A stretch of DNA of 64,000 nucleotides, from positions 1,454,001-1,518,000 of the forward strand of contig NZ_JBBKBA010000001.1 of NCBI RefSeq assembly GCF_038404985.1, written 5' to 3'. The notes under the pieces were generated by a model. The model was not told the origin of the DNA, ran no database searches, and saw nothing but the letters and a program-made list of their open reading frames with translations. The position numbers and the translations under genes were made by a program. This stretch comes from Ferrovibrio sp. MS7. GTDB lineage: Bacteria; Pseudomonadota; Alphaproteobacteria; Ferrovibrionales; Ferrovibrionaceae. Within the stretch, counting starts at the first letter, position 1. Each line of letters opens with the position of its first letter. This document shows positions 42,948-53,012 of the stretch, piece after piece.

Positions 42948-43459
42948 CGGATGAAGCGGTCGACATAATCGGCGCCGAGGCCGCAGGCGGTGTAATGCTT
43001 GCGGCACATCTCGATCTTGCTGAACACATCCTCATAGGCCATCACCTTGCCCCAGGGATCGACATAGATCATGGCGCCGGTGATATGGAACAGCGTGATC
43101 ATTTCCGGGCAATCTTCCGGCACCACCAGGGTATGGGTCTCGCCCGGCGGCTCGAACACGTAGGAGCCGGTCTCCGCCACCCAGTCATGCTCCAGGTAAT
43201 GCCATTTGCCGCGCAACACTTGGCCGTGCACCGGCGCCGGATGGCGGTGGCGGCTCAAGACGCCGGAGCGGCGCACGCGCAGCAGGTTGACCCAGTAGCC
43301 CTGGCCGGCATGCAGGCAGAGCGGCCGGAACCAGACATTCTCCGCCTGCGGCACCCAGACGCGCTCATCCTCGGGAATGACGCTGCCGATCACGATTTCA
43401 CTGGCCGCTTCCTTTGGAAACGGCAACTGGTAGGGCATGCGGCTGGTATCGTCGGTCAT
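42944..43459 (-). CDS. Cupin, 2,4'-dihydroxyacetophenone dioxygenase family
   Basis: The 171-residue protein has a cupin barrel with metal motif SRHRHPAPVHGQVLRGKW (three His) and GSYVFEPPGETHTLVVPED. It matches the family named for 2,4'-dihydroxyacetophenone dioxygenase, which cleaves a C-C bond using iron; most members are uncharacterised. An SDR gene lies 42 bases upstream on the same strand, so a two-gene catabolic operon is likely. The stop region overlaps the dioxygenase gene from the other side. Confidence 0.88.
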   Translation of the reverse strand: MTDDTSRMPYQLPFPKEAASEIVIGSVIPEDERVWVPQAENVWFRPLCLHAGQGYWVNLLRVRRSGVLSRHRHPAPVHGQVLRGKWHYLEHDWVAETGSYVFEPPGETHTLVVPEDCPEMITLFHITGAMIYVDPWGKVMAYEDVFSKIEMCRKHYTACGLGADYVDRFIR

Positions 43460-43501
43460 GATGTTTCCCTCTCAAGCGACGGCGTAGCCGCGCGCCTTGC
43501 G

Positions 43502-44230
43502 TTATGCGATAGCGTAGCCGCCATCGACCGGCAGAATGCTGCCGGTGATGAAGCCGGCGGCGTCGGAGGCCAGGAACAGCACGGCGCGCGCCACATCCTC
43601 AGGTCGGCCCCAGCGTTTCATCGGCGTGCGGTCGAGAATGCCCTGCGAACGGCCCGGGTCGTCCTGCAGCGCCTGGGTCAGCGGCGTCGCGATCCAGCCC
43701 GGCGCCACGGCGTTGACGCGGATATTCTCAGCTGCCCAGGCTATCGCCAGCGACTTGGTGAGCTGCATCACGCCGCCCTTGCTGGCCGAATAGGCCGGCA
43801 CCAGGCCGCCGCCGAAGAAACTGAGCATCGAGGCGGTGTTGACAATGCTGCCGCCCTGGCGTGCCAGCAGCGGCCGCGCGGCGGTGCAGAGCCGCATTGT
43901 GCCGGCAAGATTTACGTCCAGCACGCGCAGGAAGGTTTCCATGTCGTATTCCGCCTGGCGACGGATCATGCCGGCGCAGTTCACCAGGATGTCGAGCCGG
44001 CCAGGATTGCTGCCGATACGGCTGACCAGGGCATCGACGCCGGCCTGATCGCCGGCATCCAGGGCGACGAATTCAATGCCGCTGGCGGATGGCGTCTCAC
44101 CCGGCAGATGTGTGGCGATCACCCGCGCCCCGGCATCGCGGAAGGCTTCGGCGATGGCCCGGCCAATGCCGCTGCTGCCGCCGCTGACCAGCGCCACTTG
44201 GCCGGAAAAATCGAATGAATACCTGCCCAT
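43502..44230 (-). CDS. SDR family oxidoreductase
   Basis: The 242-residue classical short-chain dehydrogenase has ALVSGGSSGIGRAIAEAF (cofactor site), NCAGMIRR, catalytic NTASMLSFF...YSASKGG (Ser, Tyr, Lys) and VNAVAPGWIATPLTQ. ATG 44230 has GGGAGGGACGGGT upstream; a TTG at 44245 is less likely. It probably oxidises a secondary alcohol or sugar alcohol. It is followed by the cupin gene, and a palindrome sits 27 bases before its start. Confidence 0.9.
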   Translation of the reverse strand: MGRYSFDFSGQVALVSGGSSGIGRAIAEAFRDAGARVIATHLPGETPSASGIEFVALDAGDQAGVDALVSRIGSNPGRLDILVNCAGMIRRQAEYDMETFLRVLDVNLAGTMRLCTAARPLLARQGGSIVNTASMLSFFGGGLVPAYSASKGGVMQLTKSLAIAWAAENIRVNAVAPGWIATPLTQALQDDPGRSQGILDRTPMKRWGRPEDVARAVLFLASDAAGFITGSILPVDGGYAIA

Positions 44231-44256
44231 ACCCGTCCCTCCCAAGACTAAACTGA

Positions 44257-44269
44257 CATATCAGATATG
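44257..44269. promoter_or_regulatory. Palindrome CATATC-A-GATATG
   Basis: A perfect 6-bp inverted repeat with a 1-base centre lies between the SDR gene and the divergent permease gene. It could be the operator of a GntR- or similar-type regulator controlling the SDR-cupin operon. No regulator is adjacent. Confidence 0.4.
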
Positions 44270-44399
44270 AATCGCAGCGACAAGGCGAGGCGGAATCCAG
44301 TTGGCGCGACTCAAGGGGGCGCATTAAAGTTCCGTGATTGAAAGCGATGCGACTCCGAAGGTGGCGGGGGCTGCCGGGCGCAGGCTTGGGGGATATCAC

Positions 44400-45689
44400 A
44401 TGCTTGAGAGCTATTTCCGGCTGAAGGAAAACGGCACCACCGTGCGGGTCGAACTGGTGGCGGGTCTCACCACCTTCCTGACCATGGCCTACATCATCTT
44501 CGTCAACCCGATGATCATGTCCAAGGCCGGCATGGACCAGGGCGCCGCCTTCGTCGCCACCTGCCTCAGCGCCGCCTTCGCCAGTGCCTTGATGGGCCTG
44601 TGGGCACGCTATCCGGTGGCGCTGGCGCCGGGCATGGGCCTGAATGCCTATTTCACCTATGGCGTGGTGCTGGGCATGGGCCACACCTGGCAGGTCGGCC
44701 TGGGCGCCGTGTTCCTTTCCGGCTGCCTGTTCCTGATCATCAGCGTGCTGCCGATCCGGGAGAAGATCGTCAATGCCATCCCGATGAGCCAGAAGATGGC
44801 AATCGGCGCCGGTATCGGCCTGTTTCTCGCCATCATCGCCCTGGAAAACGCCAATATCGTGGTGGCGCATCCTGCCACCATCGTCACCCTGGGCAAGATC
44901 GGCGCCCCGGCCGGCCTGCTTGCCTGCCTCGGTTTCGTGCTGATCGTGGCGCTGGATTACCGCAAGATTCCCGGCTCGATCATGATCGCCATTCTGGCCA
45001 TCACCGTGATCGGCATTATCGCCGGCGTCTCCAAGTTCAACGGCCTGGTTTCGGCGCCGCCGAGCCTGGGACCGACCTTCCTGCAGCTCGATATTCCCGG
45101 CGCGCTCTCGGTCGGCCTGGTTTCCATCGTCTTCGCCTTCTTCATGGTCGACCTGTTCGACAATACCGGCACGCTGATCTCGATTGCGCCGCGCGCCGGC
45201 ATGATGGATGCGGATGGCAAGCTGAAGCGCATCGGCCCGGCCTTCATCTCGGACTCGGTCGCCTGCATGGTCGGTGCCGCGCTCGGCACTTCCACCGTCA
45301 CCAGCTACATCGAATCCGCGGCCGGCATCCGCGCCGGCGGCCGCACCGGCCTTACCGCCGTGGTGGTGGCGGTGCTGTTCCTGCTTTCGATCTTCATCGC
45401 GCCGCTGGCCACCTCGATCCCGGCCTTCGCCACGGCTCCGGCCTTGTTCTTCGTTGCCTGCGTCATGGCCGGCAGCATGGTGAAGATCGATTGGGAGGAT
45501 GTTACCGAATACGCCCCGGCGGTGGTGACGATGATCGCCATGCCGCTGACCTTCTCGATCGCCACTGGCATTGCGCTGGGCTTCATCGCCTATGTGGTCT
45601 CGAAGCTGCTCGCCGGCCGCATCCAGGAAGTCAGCTTCGTGATGATCCTGCTGGCGATTGCCTTCGTCGCCAAGCTGGCCTTTGCTTGA
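44400..45689 (+). CDS. NCS2 family purine permease (AzgA/PbuG type)
   Basis: The 429-residue protein has about 12-14 membrane segments and the AzgA-type signatures: FRLKENGTTVRVELVAGLTTFLTMAYIIFVNP at the start, APGMGLNAYFTY in helix 3 and FFMVDLFDNTGTLI in helix 8. It imports purine bases such as adenine, guanine or hypoxanthine with protons. ATG 44400 has GGGGGA upstream; an ATG at 44334 is possible but adds residues with no family match. Confidence 0.92.
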   Translation: MLESYFRLKENGTTVRVELVAGLTTFLTMAYIIFVNPMIMSKAGMDQGAAFVATCLSAAFASALMGLWARYPVALAPGMGLNAYFTYGVVLGMGHTWQVGLGAVFLSGCLFLIISVLPIREKIVNAIPMSQKMAIGAGIGLFLAIIALENANIVVAHPATIVTLGKIGAPAGLLACLGFVLIVALDYRKIPGSIMIAILAITVIGIIAGVSKFNGLVSAPPSLGPTFLQLDIPGALSVGLVSIVFAFFMVDLFDNTGTLISIAPRAGMMDADGKLKRIGPAFISDSVACMVGAALGTSTVTSYIESAAGIRAGGRTGLTAVVVAVLFLLSIFIAPLATSIPAFATAPALFFVACVMAGSMVKIDWEDVTEYAPAVVTMIAMPLTFSIATGIALGFIAYVVSKLLAGRIQEVSFVMILLAIAFVAKLAFA

Positions 45690-45713
45690 GGCCTCGGGCT
45701 TGAGGCCAGCTAT

Positions 45714-46628
45714 TTAGATCGCGTGCGTGGCGAGGCTGAGGGCGATACCGCCGAGCAGCAGCGCCACGCCGACGATTTCGGTGGGGCTAGGCCTTTCGCG
45801 GAAGGCGAAATAGCCGATGAGGAAGGTGAAGATGATCTCCACCAGCCCCAGCATGCGGACATAGGCCGCCACCTGCAGCGCCATGGCGGTGAACCAGCCC
45901 GCTGACCCTGCGGCAGACGTGATGCCCACCATCAGGCCGGGTTTCCAGGCGGCAGCAACCGCCCGGAGCTGGCCCGGCTCGCGCCAGGCGATATAGGCCA
46001 GCATCAGCAAGGTCTGCGTCACCGTGGCATAGGCCAGCGTAGTGGCAGCGGCCAGCGGAATATTGGCGGCCTCGAGCGAGAGGGAGGCGGCGCGAAAGCC
46101 GATAGCCGAGACGGCGAAGAAGCCGCCCGACGCAATGCCGATCAGCGCCGAGCGTTCGGTCCAGCCGAGCAGGAAGGCGCGCAGCTTGTCGTCGCTGCCG
46201 CGCAGCGAAATCAGCATCACGCCGACGGTGCCGAGCATGATGGCGAACACGCCTGCGGCGCTGATCGTCTCGCCCAGCAGCACCACGCCGAAGATCGCCG
46301 CCTGGATCGCCTCGGTCTTGGAATAGGCGGTGCCGACCACGAAATTGCGCAAGCTCAGCGCCAGGATCAGCAGGTTGGTGGCGATGATCTGGGCCACGGC
46401 GCCAAACAGCATCCAGCCGAGGAAGCTGCTATTCGCCATGGGCACCGGCGCCTGACTGATCTTGGCGGCGATGAACAGGTAGATCAGTGCCAGCGGCATG
46501 CCGAAGACGAAGCGGGTGAAGCTGGCGCCGTTGGTGCTGAGGCGGCCCTTGAGATGCTTTTGCAGGCCGGTACGCACGGTCTGGCAGGCGGCGGCCCAGA
46601 TGGTGATCGGTATCCAGGCCCATTCCAT
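45714..46628 (-). CDS. EamA/DMT family transporter
   Basis: The 304-residue protein has ten predicted membrane helices in two EamA halves. The repeated pattern is seen in LRNFVVGTAYSKTEAIQAAIFGVVLLGE and VRMLGLVEIIFTFLIGYFAFRERPS. DMT carriers move small metabolites such as amino acids or nucleotides; the substrate is unknown. It converges on the purine permease gene with 24 bases between, and is divergent from the solute-binding protein gene. Confidence 0.88.
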   Translation of the reverse strand: MEWAWIPITIWAAACQTVRTGLQKHLKGRLSTNGASFTRFVFGMPLALIYLFIAAKISQAPVPMANSSFLGWMLFGAVAQIIATNLLILALSLRNFVVGTAYSKTEAIQAAIFGVVLLGETISAAGVFAIMLGTVGVMLISLRGSDDKLRAFLLGWTERSALIGIASGGFFAVSAIGFRAASLSLEAANIPLAAATTLAYATVTQTLLMLAYIAWREPGQLRAVAAAWKPGLMVGITSAAGSAGWFTAMALQVAAYVRMLGLVEIIFTFLIGYFAFRERPSPTEIVGVALLLGGIALSLATHAI

Positions 46629-46793
46629 GGCACATCATCCTTATCGCTGGTGCGCCGTGGATACGCTGTGGCGCGAAATTAGGCAAATGAGAAAGCCGCA
46701 AGCCAGGTTGAAGGGAATTTCAAGTTGCTGATTTTGCTGGACCTTGCCGGTCATGCCGTTAAGCTTGGCATGCAACCTTGGGGATTGGAGCGC

Positions 46794-47561
46794 ATGTTCG
46801 GCCTTGCTGCAGCAACCTGGCGACTGATGCTGGTCATGCTGTCGCTGATCGGCATGCCAGACATGGCCCGGTCGCAGCCTCCGGCCCAGCCTGCCAAGGA
46901 AACCTGGGTTATCGCCTGCGACAGCTTCTTCCCGCCCTATAACTGGCTCGACCAGGGCAAGGTCACGGGCATGGACGCGGAGATCGTCACCGCCCTGGTG
47001 CGCCGTGCCGGTGCCGAACCGCGTTTCGAGCCGGCACCCTGGAACCGGGTGCAGCAATTGCTCGAACTAGGCCAGATCGATGCTGCCTTCCAGTTTGTCG
47101 GCCGGCCGGACCGTTTCGAGAAATTCCACATGATAGGCCCCATCCGCCATGGCGAGACGGTGTTCGCGGTGCCGAGAGATGGCATGCCGGATTGGGACAC
47201 GCTGGAAGATTTCAAGCCGTTCAGCATCGGCGTGGTGCAGGGCTACACTTATGGCGCGGCTTTCGATCAGGCGACCTATCTGCGCAAGGAAAGCACTGCC
47301 GGCGATAACCGCCTGCTGCTGCGCATGCTGGCAGCGAAGCGGGTGGATGCGGTGATTGGCGACCGCGTGACGCTGGCCTATCTGGCGCAGCAGGAGGGCC
47401 TGCGCGACAGTATCCGCTTCCTGACCAAGCCGTTCGATCGCGTGGCGCGCTATATCGCGGTGCCGAAGGCAAAAGCCGCCATTGCCGAACGGCTGCAGCG
47501 CGCGCTGGATGCCATGAATAGCGACGGCAGCATCACCCGTATTATGCTGAACTGGGAATAG
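46794..47561 (+). CDS. Periplasmic solute-binding protein (SBP_bac_3 type)
   Basis: The 255-residue protein starts with a signal peptide (RLMLVMLSLIGMPDMARS) and then the amino-acid-binding fold: ACDSFFPPYNWLDQGKVTGMDAEIVTALVRRAG, LGQIDAAFQFVGRPDRFEKF, IGVVQGYTYGAAFDQA and LAAKRVDAVIGDRVTL. No ABC membrane genes are adjacent. It may be an orphan sensor or binding protein, possibly working with the histidine kinase encoded convergently six bases away. ATG 46794 is preferred; 46770 or 46725 are alternatives. Confidence 0.83.
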   Translation: MFGLAAATWRLMLVMLSLIGMPDMARSQPPAQPAKETWVIACDSFFPPYNWLDQGKVTGMDAEIVTALVRRAGAEPRFEPAPWNRVQQLLELGQIDAAFQFVGRPDRFEKFHMIGPIRHGETVFAVPRDGMPDWDTLEDFKPFSIGVVQGYTYGAAFDQATYLRKESTAGDNRLLLRMLAAKRVDAVIGDRVTLAYLAQQEGLRDSIRFLTKPFDRVARYIAVPKAKAAIAERLQRALDAMNSDGSITRIMLNWE

Positions 47562-47567
47562 TCCAGT

Positions 47568-49256
47568 TCAGGCGGCGAGCACGCGGCCCTGGGGAAAGCG
47601 CAAGGTGGCAGCTGTGCCGCGGCGCGGTGCCGAGCGCAGGTCAATGCGGCCGCCATGCAAAGCCATCAGCGAGCGCACGATGGGCAGGCCGAGGCCCATG
47701 CCATCCTCTGGGCGGGCCACCATGGCATTGGCGCGGCCGAATGGCTCGAAGACATGGCGGCGTTCATCGGGCGAGATGCCGCGCCCGGTATCGCTCACCA
47801 CGATGCTCAAGCCCTCCGGTCCTTTCAGGGCCGATACCACGATGGAGCCGCCGGACTCGGTATACTTGATCGCGTTGCTGAGCAGGTTAAGCAGCATCTG
47901 GCGCAGCAGCAAAGGATCGGCCTTCAGCGCCGCTGCCGGCATATCGCCAATGCCGATCTGCAATTGCCGCGCTGCGGCCTGGGCGCGGACCAGATCCACC
48001 GCCTCGTTTACCGCCCGCACCACATCGCAGTTTTCCTCGCGCAGCGGCATCGCCTGGGATTCCAGCCGGGCGATCTGCAGCACCTGGTTCACCAGCCCGA
48101 GCAGATGTTCGCCGCTGCGGTGAATGTCCTGGCCATAGCGTTTGTAGGTGTCGCTCAAGCTTCCCAGCATGCCGCCGGCGATGATTTCGGAAAACCCCAG
48201 AATGGCATTCAGCGGTGTGCGCAATTCGTGGCTCATGCGGGCCATGAAATGCCGCTTGGCCTCGTTCGCCGCCTCGGCCCGGTTCAGTGCCCAGCGCACC
48301 CGTGCGGCTTCTGCATCGCGCCGGCGCAGCAGGGCCAGGATCAGCATCAGGAAACCCAAAGTCAGCAGCGTGGCGATGCTGCCGAGCACCAGCGGCAATA
48401 CAATCTGACGCTGCCATTTGGCCTTGAGGTCCTGGAGTTCAACGCCGACGAAGGCGGTGACCGGCAGTTTTTCCAGCATGGCGTAGCCGGCCAGCATCGG
48501 CGGTACGGACTTACTGTTGGTATATTCTATTACACCGCTCGTCCCCTTGGTCTGGCGCAGGTTTTCGAGGAAATCTTCTGGCATCCGGGCACCGATCAGG
48601 TTGCGTTCCTCATTGGCGGTGAACAGCACCAGGCCATCCTGCCGCGCGATGCCGAGATAGGTCGGTGCCGAGATCAGGAAATCACTGTAGGCGTCACGGA
48701 AATGCGCCACTGGCACGGCGGCCAGCAATACTTCGACGCCATGGCTATTGGCGGAGGTGCGCATGGTCAGGGTGATCACCGGGCGACCAGAGACGCGGCT
48801 GCTGCGCACCGCAGAGATGTGCAGGTAACCCGGCTGCGCACCGGTCATGGCGCGCATGTATTCGCGGTCGCTGACATCAATGGCGCTTTCGCGTGGATCG
48901 CCGAGCCGCCATAGTTTCTGATCTCTGCCGATCAGGCCAAGTTCGATCGGTTCGTCGTCGAAACCTTGCAGGCGTGCCATCAGGTTTTCGATGTCGGCCA
49001 TTGTATTTGCGTCACGGCCCAGCATGTGGTCGATGCCGGCCAGCATCACCTGGGCATTTTCCAGCGTCTTTCGCAGATGCGCCTGCAGCGCCTTCTGGGC
49101 GCCGAACAACTCATTCTCAGCATCATGCCGGATCTGGTCGTAGGTGGCAGCCATGCGTTGCGCCGTAGTGATCCAGATGCTGGCAACCACCAGGGTAGTG
49201 AAGACGATGACCGCGGCACGGGGGGCCAGCCAGAGACGGCGCAGTTTCCGGATCAT
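47568..49256 (-). CDS. Sensor histidine kinase with Cache-like periplasmic domain
   Basis: The 562-residue protein has a membrane helix (about 14-33), a periplasmic Cache-type domain (about 35-290, with IDVSDREYMRAMTGAQPGYL and RPVITLTMR), a second membrane helix (about 290-315), HisKA with SHELRTPLNAILGF, and HATPase_c with NLLSNAIKY, DTGRGIS and GMGLGLPIV. It should respond to a small extracellular ligand. No response regulator is adjacent; cheW and a chemoreceptor follow upstream on the same strand, so crosstalk with chemotaxis is possible. The start lies 25 bases after the cheW stop. Confidence 0.92.
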   Translation of the reverse strand: MIRKLRRLWLAPRAAVIVFTTLVVASIWITTAQRMAATYDQIRHDAENELFGAQKALQAHLRKTLENAQVMLAGIDHMLGRDANTMADIENLMARLQGFDDEPIELGLIGRDQKLWRLGDPRESAIDVSDREYMRAMTGAQPGYLHISAVRSSRVSGRPVITLTMRTSANSHGVEVLLAAVPVAHFRDAYSDFLISAPTYLGIARQDGLVLFTANEERNLIGARMPEDFLENLRQTKGTSGVIEYTNSKSVPPMLAGYAMLEKLPVTAFVGVELQDLKAKWQRQIVLPLVLGSIATLLTLGFLMLILALLRRRDAEAARVRWALNRAEAANEAKRHFMARMSHELRTPLNAILGFSEIIAGGMLGSLSDTYKRYGQDIHRSGEHLLGLVNQVLQIARLESQAMPLREENCDVVRAVNEAVDLVRAQAAARQLQIGIGDMPAAALKADPLLLRQMLLNLLSNAIKYTESGGSIVVSALKGPEGLSIVVSDTGRGISPDERRHVFEPFGRANAMVARPEDGMGLGLPIVRSLMALHGGRIDLRSAPRRGTAATLRFPQGRVLAA

Positions 49257-49281
49257 CGTCGTCCCCCAACGTCGCTACTGA

Positions 49282-49782
49282 CTATGCAGCGATTGCTTCC
49301 ACCGCTGATGCGCCGAGCAGGCGGTCCGGATCCAGGATCGATACCATCTGCTCGCCGCGCGTCGCCAGGGCGGCGAGGAAGGCATGATCGCTGCCGAGCC
49401 CTGTCTGCGGCACCGGCTGCAGATCGCCGGGCGCCAGCGACAGTATATCGGAAACCGTGTCAACCAGCAGGCCATAGGTACCGGCAGCGGCGGCAATCAC
49501 GATCACCACATGGCTGGGCGTCGGCGGTGTTGCCGTGGCCCCCAGCCGCAAGCGCAGATCATAGATCGGCACGACTTCGCCGCGCAGGTTGATCACACCG
49601 CGCACATGCGCCGGGCAGTTGGGCAGCGGGTTCTCCGCTGTCCAGCCACGGATCTCGCGTACCGTCAGGATATCGAGCGCATAGCTCTCTGTGGCGACGG
49701 TGAAGGCCAGGAAGTCGCGCGGGGAGTCGCCGGTGAAACTGGCGAGCAGGGGGGCGGGGGCATTGGTCGCAAGAGCGTTCAT
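49282..49782 (-). CDS. cheW: Chemotaxis coupling protein CheW
   Basis: The 166-residue protein is a single CheW domain: FLAFTVATESYALDILTVREI, PAHVRGVINLRGEVVPIYDLRLRLG and GLLVDTVSDILSL. It links receptors to a CheA kinase. It is encoded 27 bases after the chemoreceptor gene on the same strand, so the pair is likely cotranscribed; no cheA is present in the window. Confidence 0.95.
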   Translation of the reverse strand: MNALATNAPAPLLASFTGDSPRDFLAFTVATESYALDILTVREIRGWTAENPLPNCPAHVRGVINLRGEVVPIYDLRLRLGATATPPTPSHVVIVIAAAAGTYGLLVDTVSDILSLAPGDLQPVPQTGLGSDHAFLAALATRGEQMVSILDPDRLLGASAVEAIAA

Positions 49783-49809
49783 GGTCGTTCTCCTCAGAAC
49801 CGATTCTGC

Positions 49810-51903
49810 TCAGAACTCAGTCCACGCGGCATCGCCTTCGGCATCGGCCTTGACCGCCGTGTTGCCGGCAAGCTTCAGCGCCGGCTTCGCGGCGGGCTTG
49901 GTTGCGGTCCTGGTGCCTGCGGGCTTGCTGCCGGCAACCGGAGCCAGAACCGGCTTGCGGTCATTGGCGGCGGGACGGGCGGCCTGCGGCTTGGTGTCGA
50001 CGCGGAAGAAGGCCACCAGGCCGGAAAGCTGCTCGGCCTGGGTGGCGAGCTGCTGTGCGGCGGCCGAGGTTTCTTCAACCAGGGCGCCATTGCGCTGGGT
50101 GGTTTCATCCATGCCGGCAACGGCGGTGTTGATCTGCTCCAGGCCCACGGCCTGTTCCTGGCTGGCGGCGGCGATTTCACCGACGATGTCAGCCACTTTC
50201 TTCACCGCGCCGACAATGTCTTCCAGGCTGGTGCCGGCCTGCTGCACCAGGCTGGCGCCCTGGCGCACCTGGCCGTTCGACTCGTTGATCAGCGACTTGA
50301 TTTCCTTCGAGGCGCCGGCGGAACGCTGCGCCAGGCTGCGCACTTCCTGCGCCACCACCGCAAAACCCTTGCCGGCTTCGCCGGCGCGCGCCGCTTCCAC
50401 GGAAGCGTTCAGTGCCAGCAGGTTGGTCTGGAAGGCAATTTCGTCGATCAGGGTCATGATTTCGGAAATCTTGCGGGCGCTGTCTTCGATGCGGCCCATC
50501 GCCTGCACCGCCTCGCCGACAATGCCGCCGCCCTTGTTCGCCGTTTCGCGCGCCGTGGTGGCGAGCTGGTTGGCGGCCTGGGCATTCTCGGCATTCTGCT
50601 TCACGGTTGCGGTGATCTCCTGCATCGAGGCGGCGGTTTCCTCGATATTTGCCGCCTGCGCCTCGGTGCGGCTGGCCAGATCCTGGCTGCCGGCGGAGAT
50701 TTCGGCGGAGGCATCGCGCACCGCGTGGGAGGCCTGACCAAGCTGGCCGGCAAAGTCGCGCAGCGTCGAGGACATGCCGTTGACGCTCTGCTTCAGCTCA
50801 CCGAACACGCCGGCATAGTCGCCGTTCACGGTGCGGCTCAGGTCGCCTTCGGCCATGGCGCCGGTGATGGTGGCCAGTTCACCGGTCATGGTCTGCAGCA
50901 TCCCGGCCAGGCTGTTGAGCTGCTGGCTCATGGTGAGCAGGAAGCCATCCTTGCCGGCTTCGTCCAGGCGGCTGTTGAGGTCGCCGGCGGCAATGCGGTC
51001 GCAGAGCTGGCTGATCTCGGCGATGGCGGCCTTCTCGCGCGCCTCACGCTCGGCGCGGGACTGCTCGTCGCTCTTGCGCTGGGCTTCGATCTGCGCTTCC
51101 GCCTCGGCACGGGCTACCATGTTGTCCTTGAACACGCCGACGGCCTTGGCCATGGCGCCGATTTCATCGCGGCGCTCGGCGCCATTGATGCGGGTTTCCA
51201 GGTCGCCGGTGGCAAGCTGGCGCATCGCGGCGGTGATGCCGGTGATCGGGCGGGTGATGGTGGCAATCACGATGAACAACGCCAGCGCGAGCACGATAAC
51301 CAGGCCGGCGATGCTGCCCCAGATCATTACCGGGCGCTGCTGGTTGTAGAACACGGTCAGCGCGTCATTCATGTCGCCTGCTGCCTTGGCGTTGCGGTCG
51401 CTCACCGTTACCAGGGTATTGAGGATATTCTGGCGCAGCTCGCGGTAATCCTCGCGATCCGCCTCGAGCTGGGCGGTGATGATGCTGTCCAGTTCGGCGA
51501 CGCGGGCAATCTGCTGGCGGCTCTTGATGAAGGCGGCGATCGGCGCCTTCACCTGGTCGGTAAAGGCTTGGCGCGATTCCACCGGCACCTTATTTTCCCA
51601 CAGCGCGATCAACTCCTCGGCTTCCTTGATATGCTGGCGCAGGTCGGCATTGGCGCTCTTCATTTCTTGCTGATTGCGCGCGGTGTAGACGCCGCGGGTG
51701 TCGCCGACGATGGCGGTGATCACCGCATTCATCTTGAGGCTGAGCATGGCGCGCTCGGAAACGCTCGACATGGCGTTCGACTGTTCTTCGTAGCGGTCGA
51801 GGCCATTCACGCCCATGGCGCCGACCCCGACAGTCAGGGCGACCAGCAGGCCGAGCACGATGAAAATACGGACACCGATGTTGAAACGGGACAATAGGCG
51901 CAT
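49810..51903 (-). CDS. Methyl-accepting chemotaxis protein, 4HB sensor, with C-terminal CheR/CheB tether
   Basis: The 697-residue receptor has membrane helices at about 11-30 and 192-214 around a helical (four-helix-bundle type) sensor domain, then HAMP, a coiled coil, a second HAMP-like pair ([37 protein letters not shown]) and the signalling hairpin [20 protein letters not shown]. The tail is a Lys/Pro/Ala linker ending in GDAAWTEF, like the NWETF docking site. It shares its cytoplasmic part with the receptor at 15.8-18.3 kb. ATG 51903 follows GCAGGGGGT; the frame extends upstream to 52143, but that part lacks receptor features. Confidence 0.95.
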   Translation of the reverse strand: MRLLSRFNIGVRIFIVLGLLVALTVGVGAMGVNGLDRYEEQSNAMSSVSERAMLSLKMNAVITAIVGDTRGVYTARNQQEMKSANADLRQHIKEAEELIALWENKVPVESRQAFTDQVKAPIAAFIKSRQQIARVAELDSIITAQLEADREDYRELRQNILNTLVTVSDRNAKAAGDMNDALTVFYNQQRPVMIWGSIAGLVIVLALALFIVIATITRPITGITAAMRQLATGDLETRINGAERRDEIGAMAKAVGVFKDNMVARAEAEAQIEAQRKSDEQSRAEREAREKAAIAEISQLCDRIAAGDLNSRLDEAGKDGFLLTMSQQLNSLAGMLQTMTGELATITGAMAEGDLSRTVNGDYAGVFGELKQSVNGMSSTLRDFAGQLGQASHAVRDASAEISAGSQDLASRTEAQAANIEETAASMQEITATVKQNAENAQAANQLATTARETANKGGGIVGEAVQAMGRIEDSARKISEIMTLIDEIAFQTNLLALNASVEAARAGEAGKGFAVVAQEVRSLAQRSAGASKEIKSLINESNGQVRQGASLVQQAGTSLEDIVGAVKKVADIVGEIAAASQEQAVGLEQINTAVAGMDETTQRNGALVEETSAAAQQLATQAEQLSGLVAFFRVDTKPQAARPAANDRKPVLAPVAGSKPAGTRTATKPAAKPALKLAGNTAVKADAEGDAAWTEF

Positions 51904-52195
51904 AGCTACCCCCTGCCTGCCGGGCAGCCAGCAGGCCTCAATAGAGACTAGAGTGGAGAGCCGATGATGTGCTGGGCGGCGCCGGTAACATGCGAGGCCC
52001 TCATCGACGGTATATGCGCCCCCCTTCCCGCGGGAGACGGCCACTCGCCATGCGGGCGATCTGCCCGAGCAACGGTTGTGGACGGGGCGGAAAATGACCG
52101 AGCAAAGATCATCTCGCAATTGCAAACTCTGACGGGCAGTCATGCATCTGGTGCATGCCTAGGCAGAAGTTGCGCCTTACGCTAATACATCCGCC

Positions 52196-52867
52196 ATGAA
52201 CAGCCCAATGACCGGCCCAATGACCAGCTTCGTGATCGCAATCGATGGCCCCGTTGCCGCCGGCAAGGGCACCCTGGCACGGCTTCTGGCGGCTCGTTTC
52301 GGCTACGCCTATCTGGATACCGGTGCGCTTTACCGTGCCGTAGGCTCCAAGGTTCTGCGGCTTGGCGGCGATCCTGCGGATGCGGATTTTGCCACGAAAG
52401 CCGCAGAAAACCTTACTGCCGATGACCTGACCGCGCCTGACCTGCGGGCCGAGGCGGTGGGCCTCGCAGCGTCCAAGGTGGCGTCCATTCCCGGCGTGCG
52501 GGCCGCCCTGCTGGATTACCAGCGCCGCTATGCCGCCCACCCGCCGGGTGGTGAGAAGGGCGCTGTGCTGGATGGCCGTGATATCGGCACCGTGGTCTGC
52601 CCCGATGCACCGGTGAAGCTGTTCGTTACCGCCAGCGACGAGGTCCGTGCCGGCCGCCGGCACAAGGAATTGCTCGAGAAAGGCGGCAATATTGCCTTCG
52701 AGCAGGTGCTGGAGGACTTGCGCCGGCGCGATGCCCAGGACAGTTCCCGCGCCACCGCACCGCTTAAACCGGCGGTGGATGCCCACTTGCTCGATACCTC
52801 GTATTTGGCTATAGATGCCGCCGCCGAGGCGGCAGCTCAGATTGTCGCCCGGGTCCTGGGGCGCTGA
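52196..52867 (+). CDS. cmk: Cytidylate kinase
   Basis: The 223-residue enzyme phosphorylates CMP and dCMP with ATP. It has the P-loop [44 protein letters not shown] and the LID arginines in [10 protein letters not shown]. Several in-frame ATGs (52196, 52208, 52220) could be the start; the latest still retains the whole P-loop. rpsA follows after about 145 bases, as in many proteobacteria. The N-terminal repeats MNSPMTGPM look like spare coding sequence. Confidence 0.93.
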   Translation: MNSPMTGPMTSFVIAIDGPVAAGKGTLARLLAARFGYAYLDTGALYRAVGSKVLRLGGDPADADFATKAAENLTADDLTAPDLRAEAVGLAASKVASIPGVRAALLDYQRRYAAHPPGGEKGAVLDGRDIGTVVCPDAPVKLFVTASDEVRAGRRHKELLEKGGNIAFEQVLEDLRRRDAQDSSRATAPLKPAVDAHLLDTSYLAIDAAAEAAAQIVARVLGR

Positions 52868-53012
52868 CGCCCGCCCCGGGCGATCCATCCAACCTCCCGC
52901 CGCTCTAGCGTCAGCGCCGGACCCGCCTGCATCCCCCGCGGCGCAGCCTCCAGGACCATATGTCCCCGGGGCCGCCGGCAGGCACCAGCCCACGGGGACC
53001 TCAGGAGACAAT

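Noticed and set aside
49384-51897. An 837-codon open frame on the plus strand opposite the second chemoreceptor
   Set aside because: It is rich in Gly, His and Arg and mirrors the codon pattern of the receptor. Long antisense frames are common in GC-rich genes.
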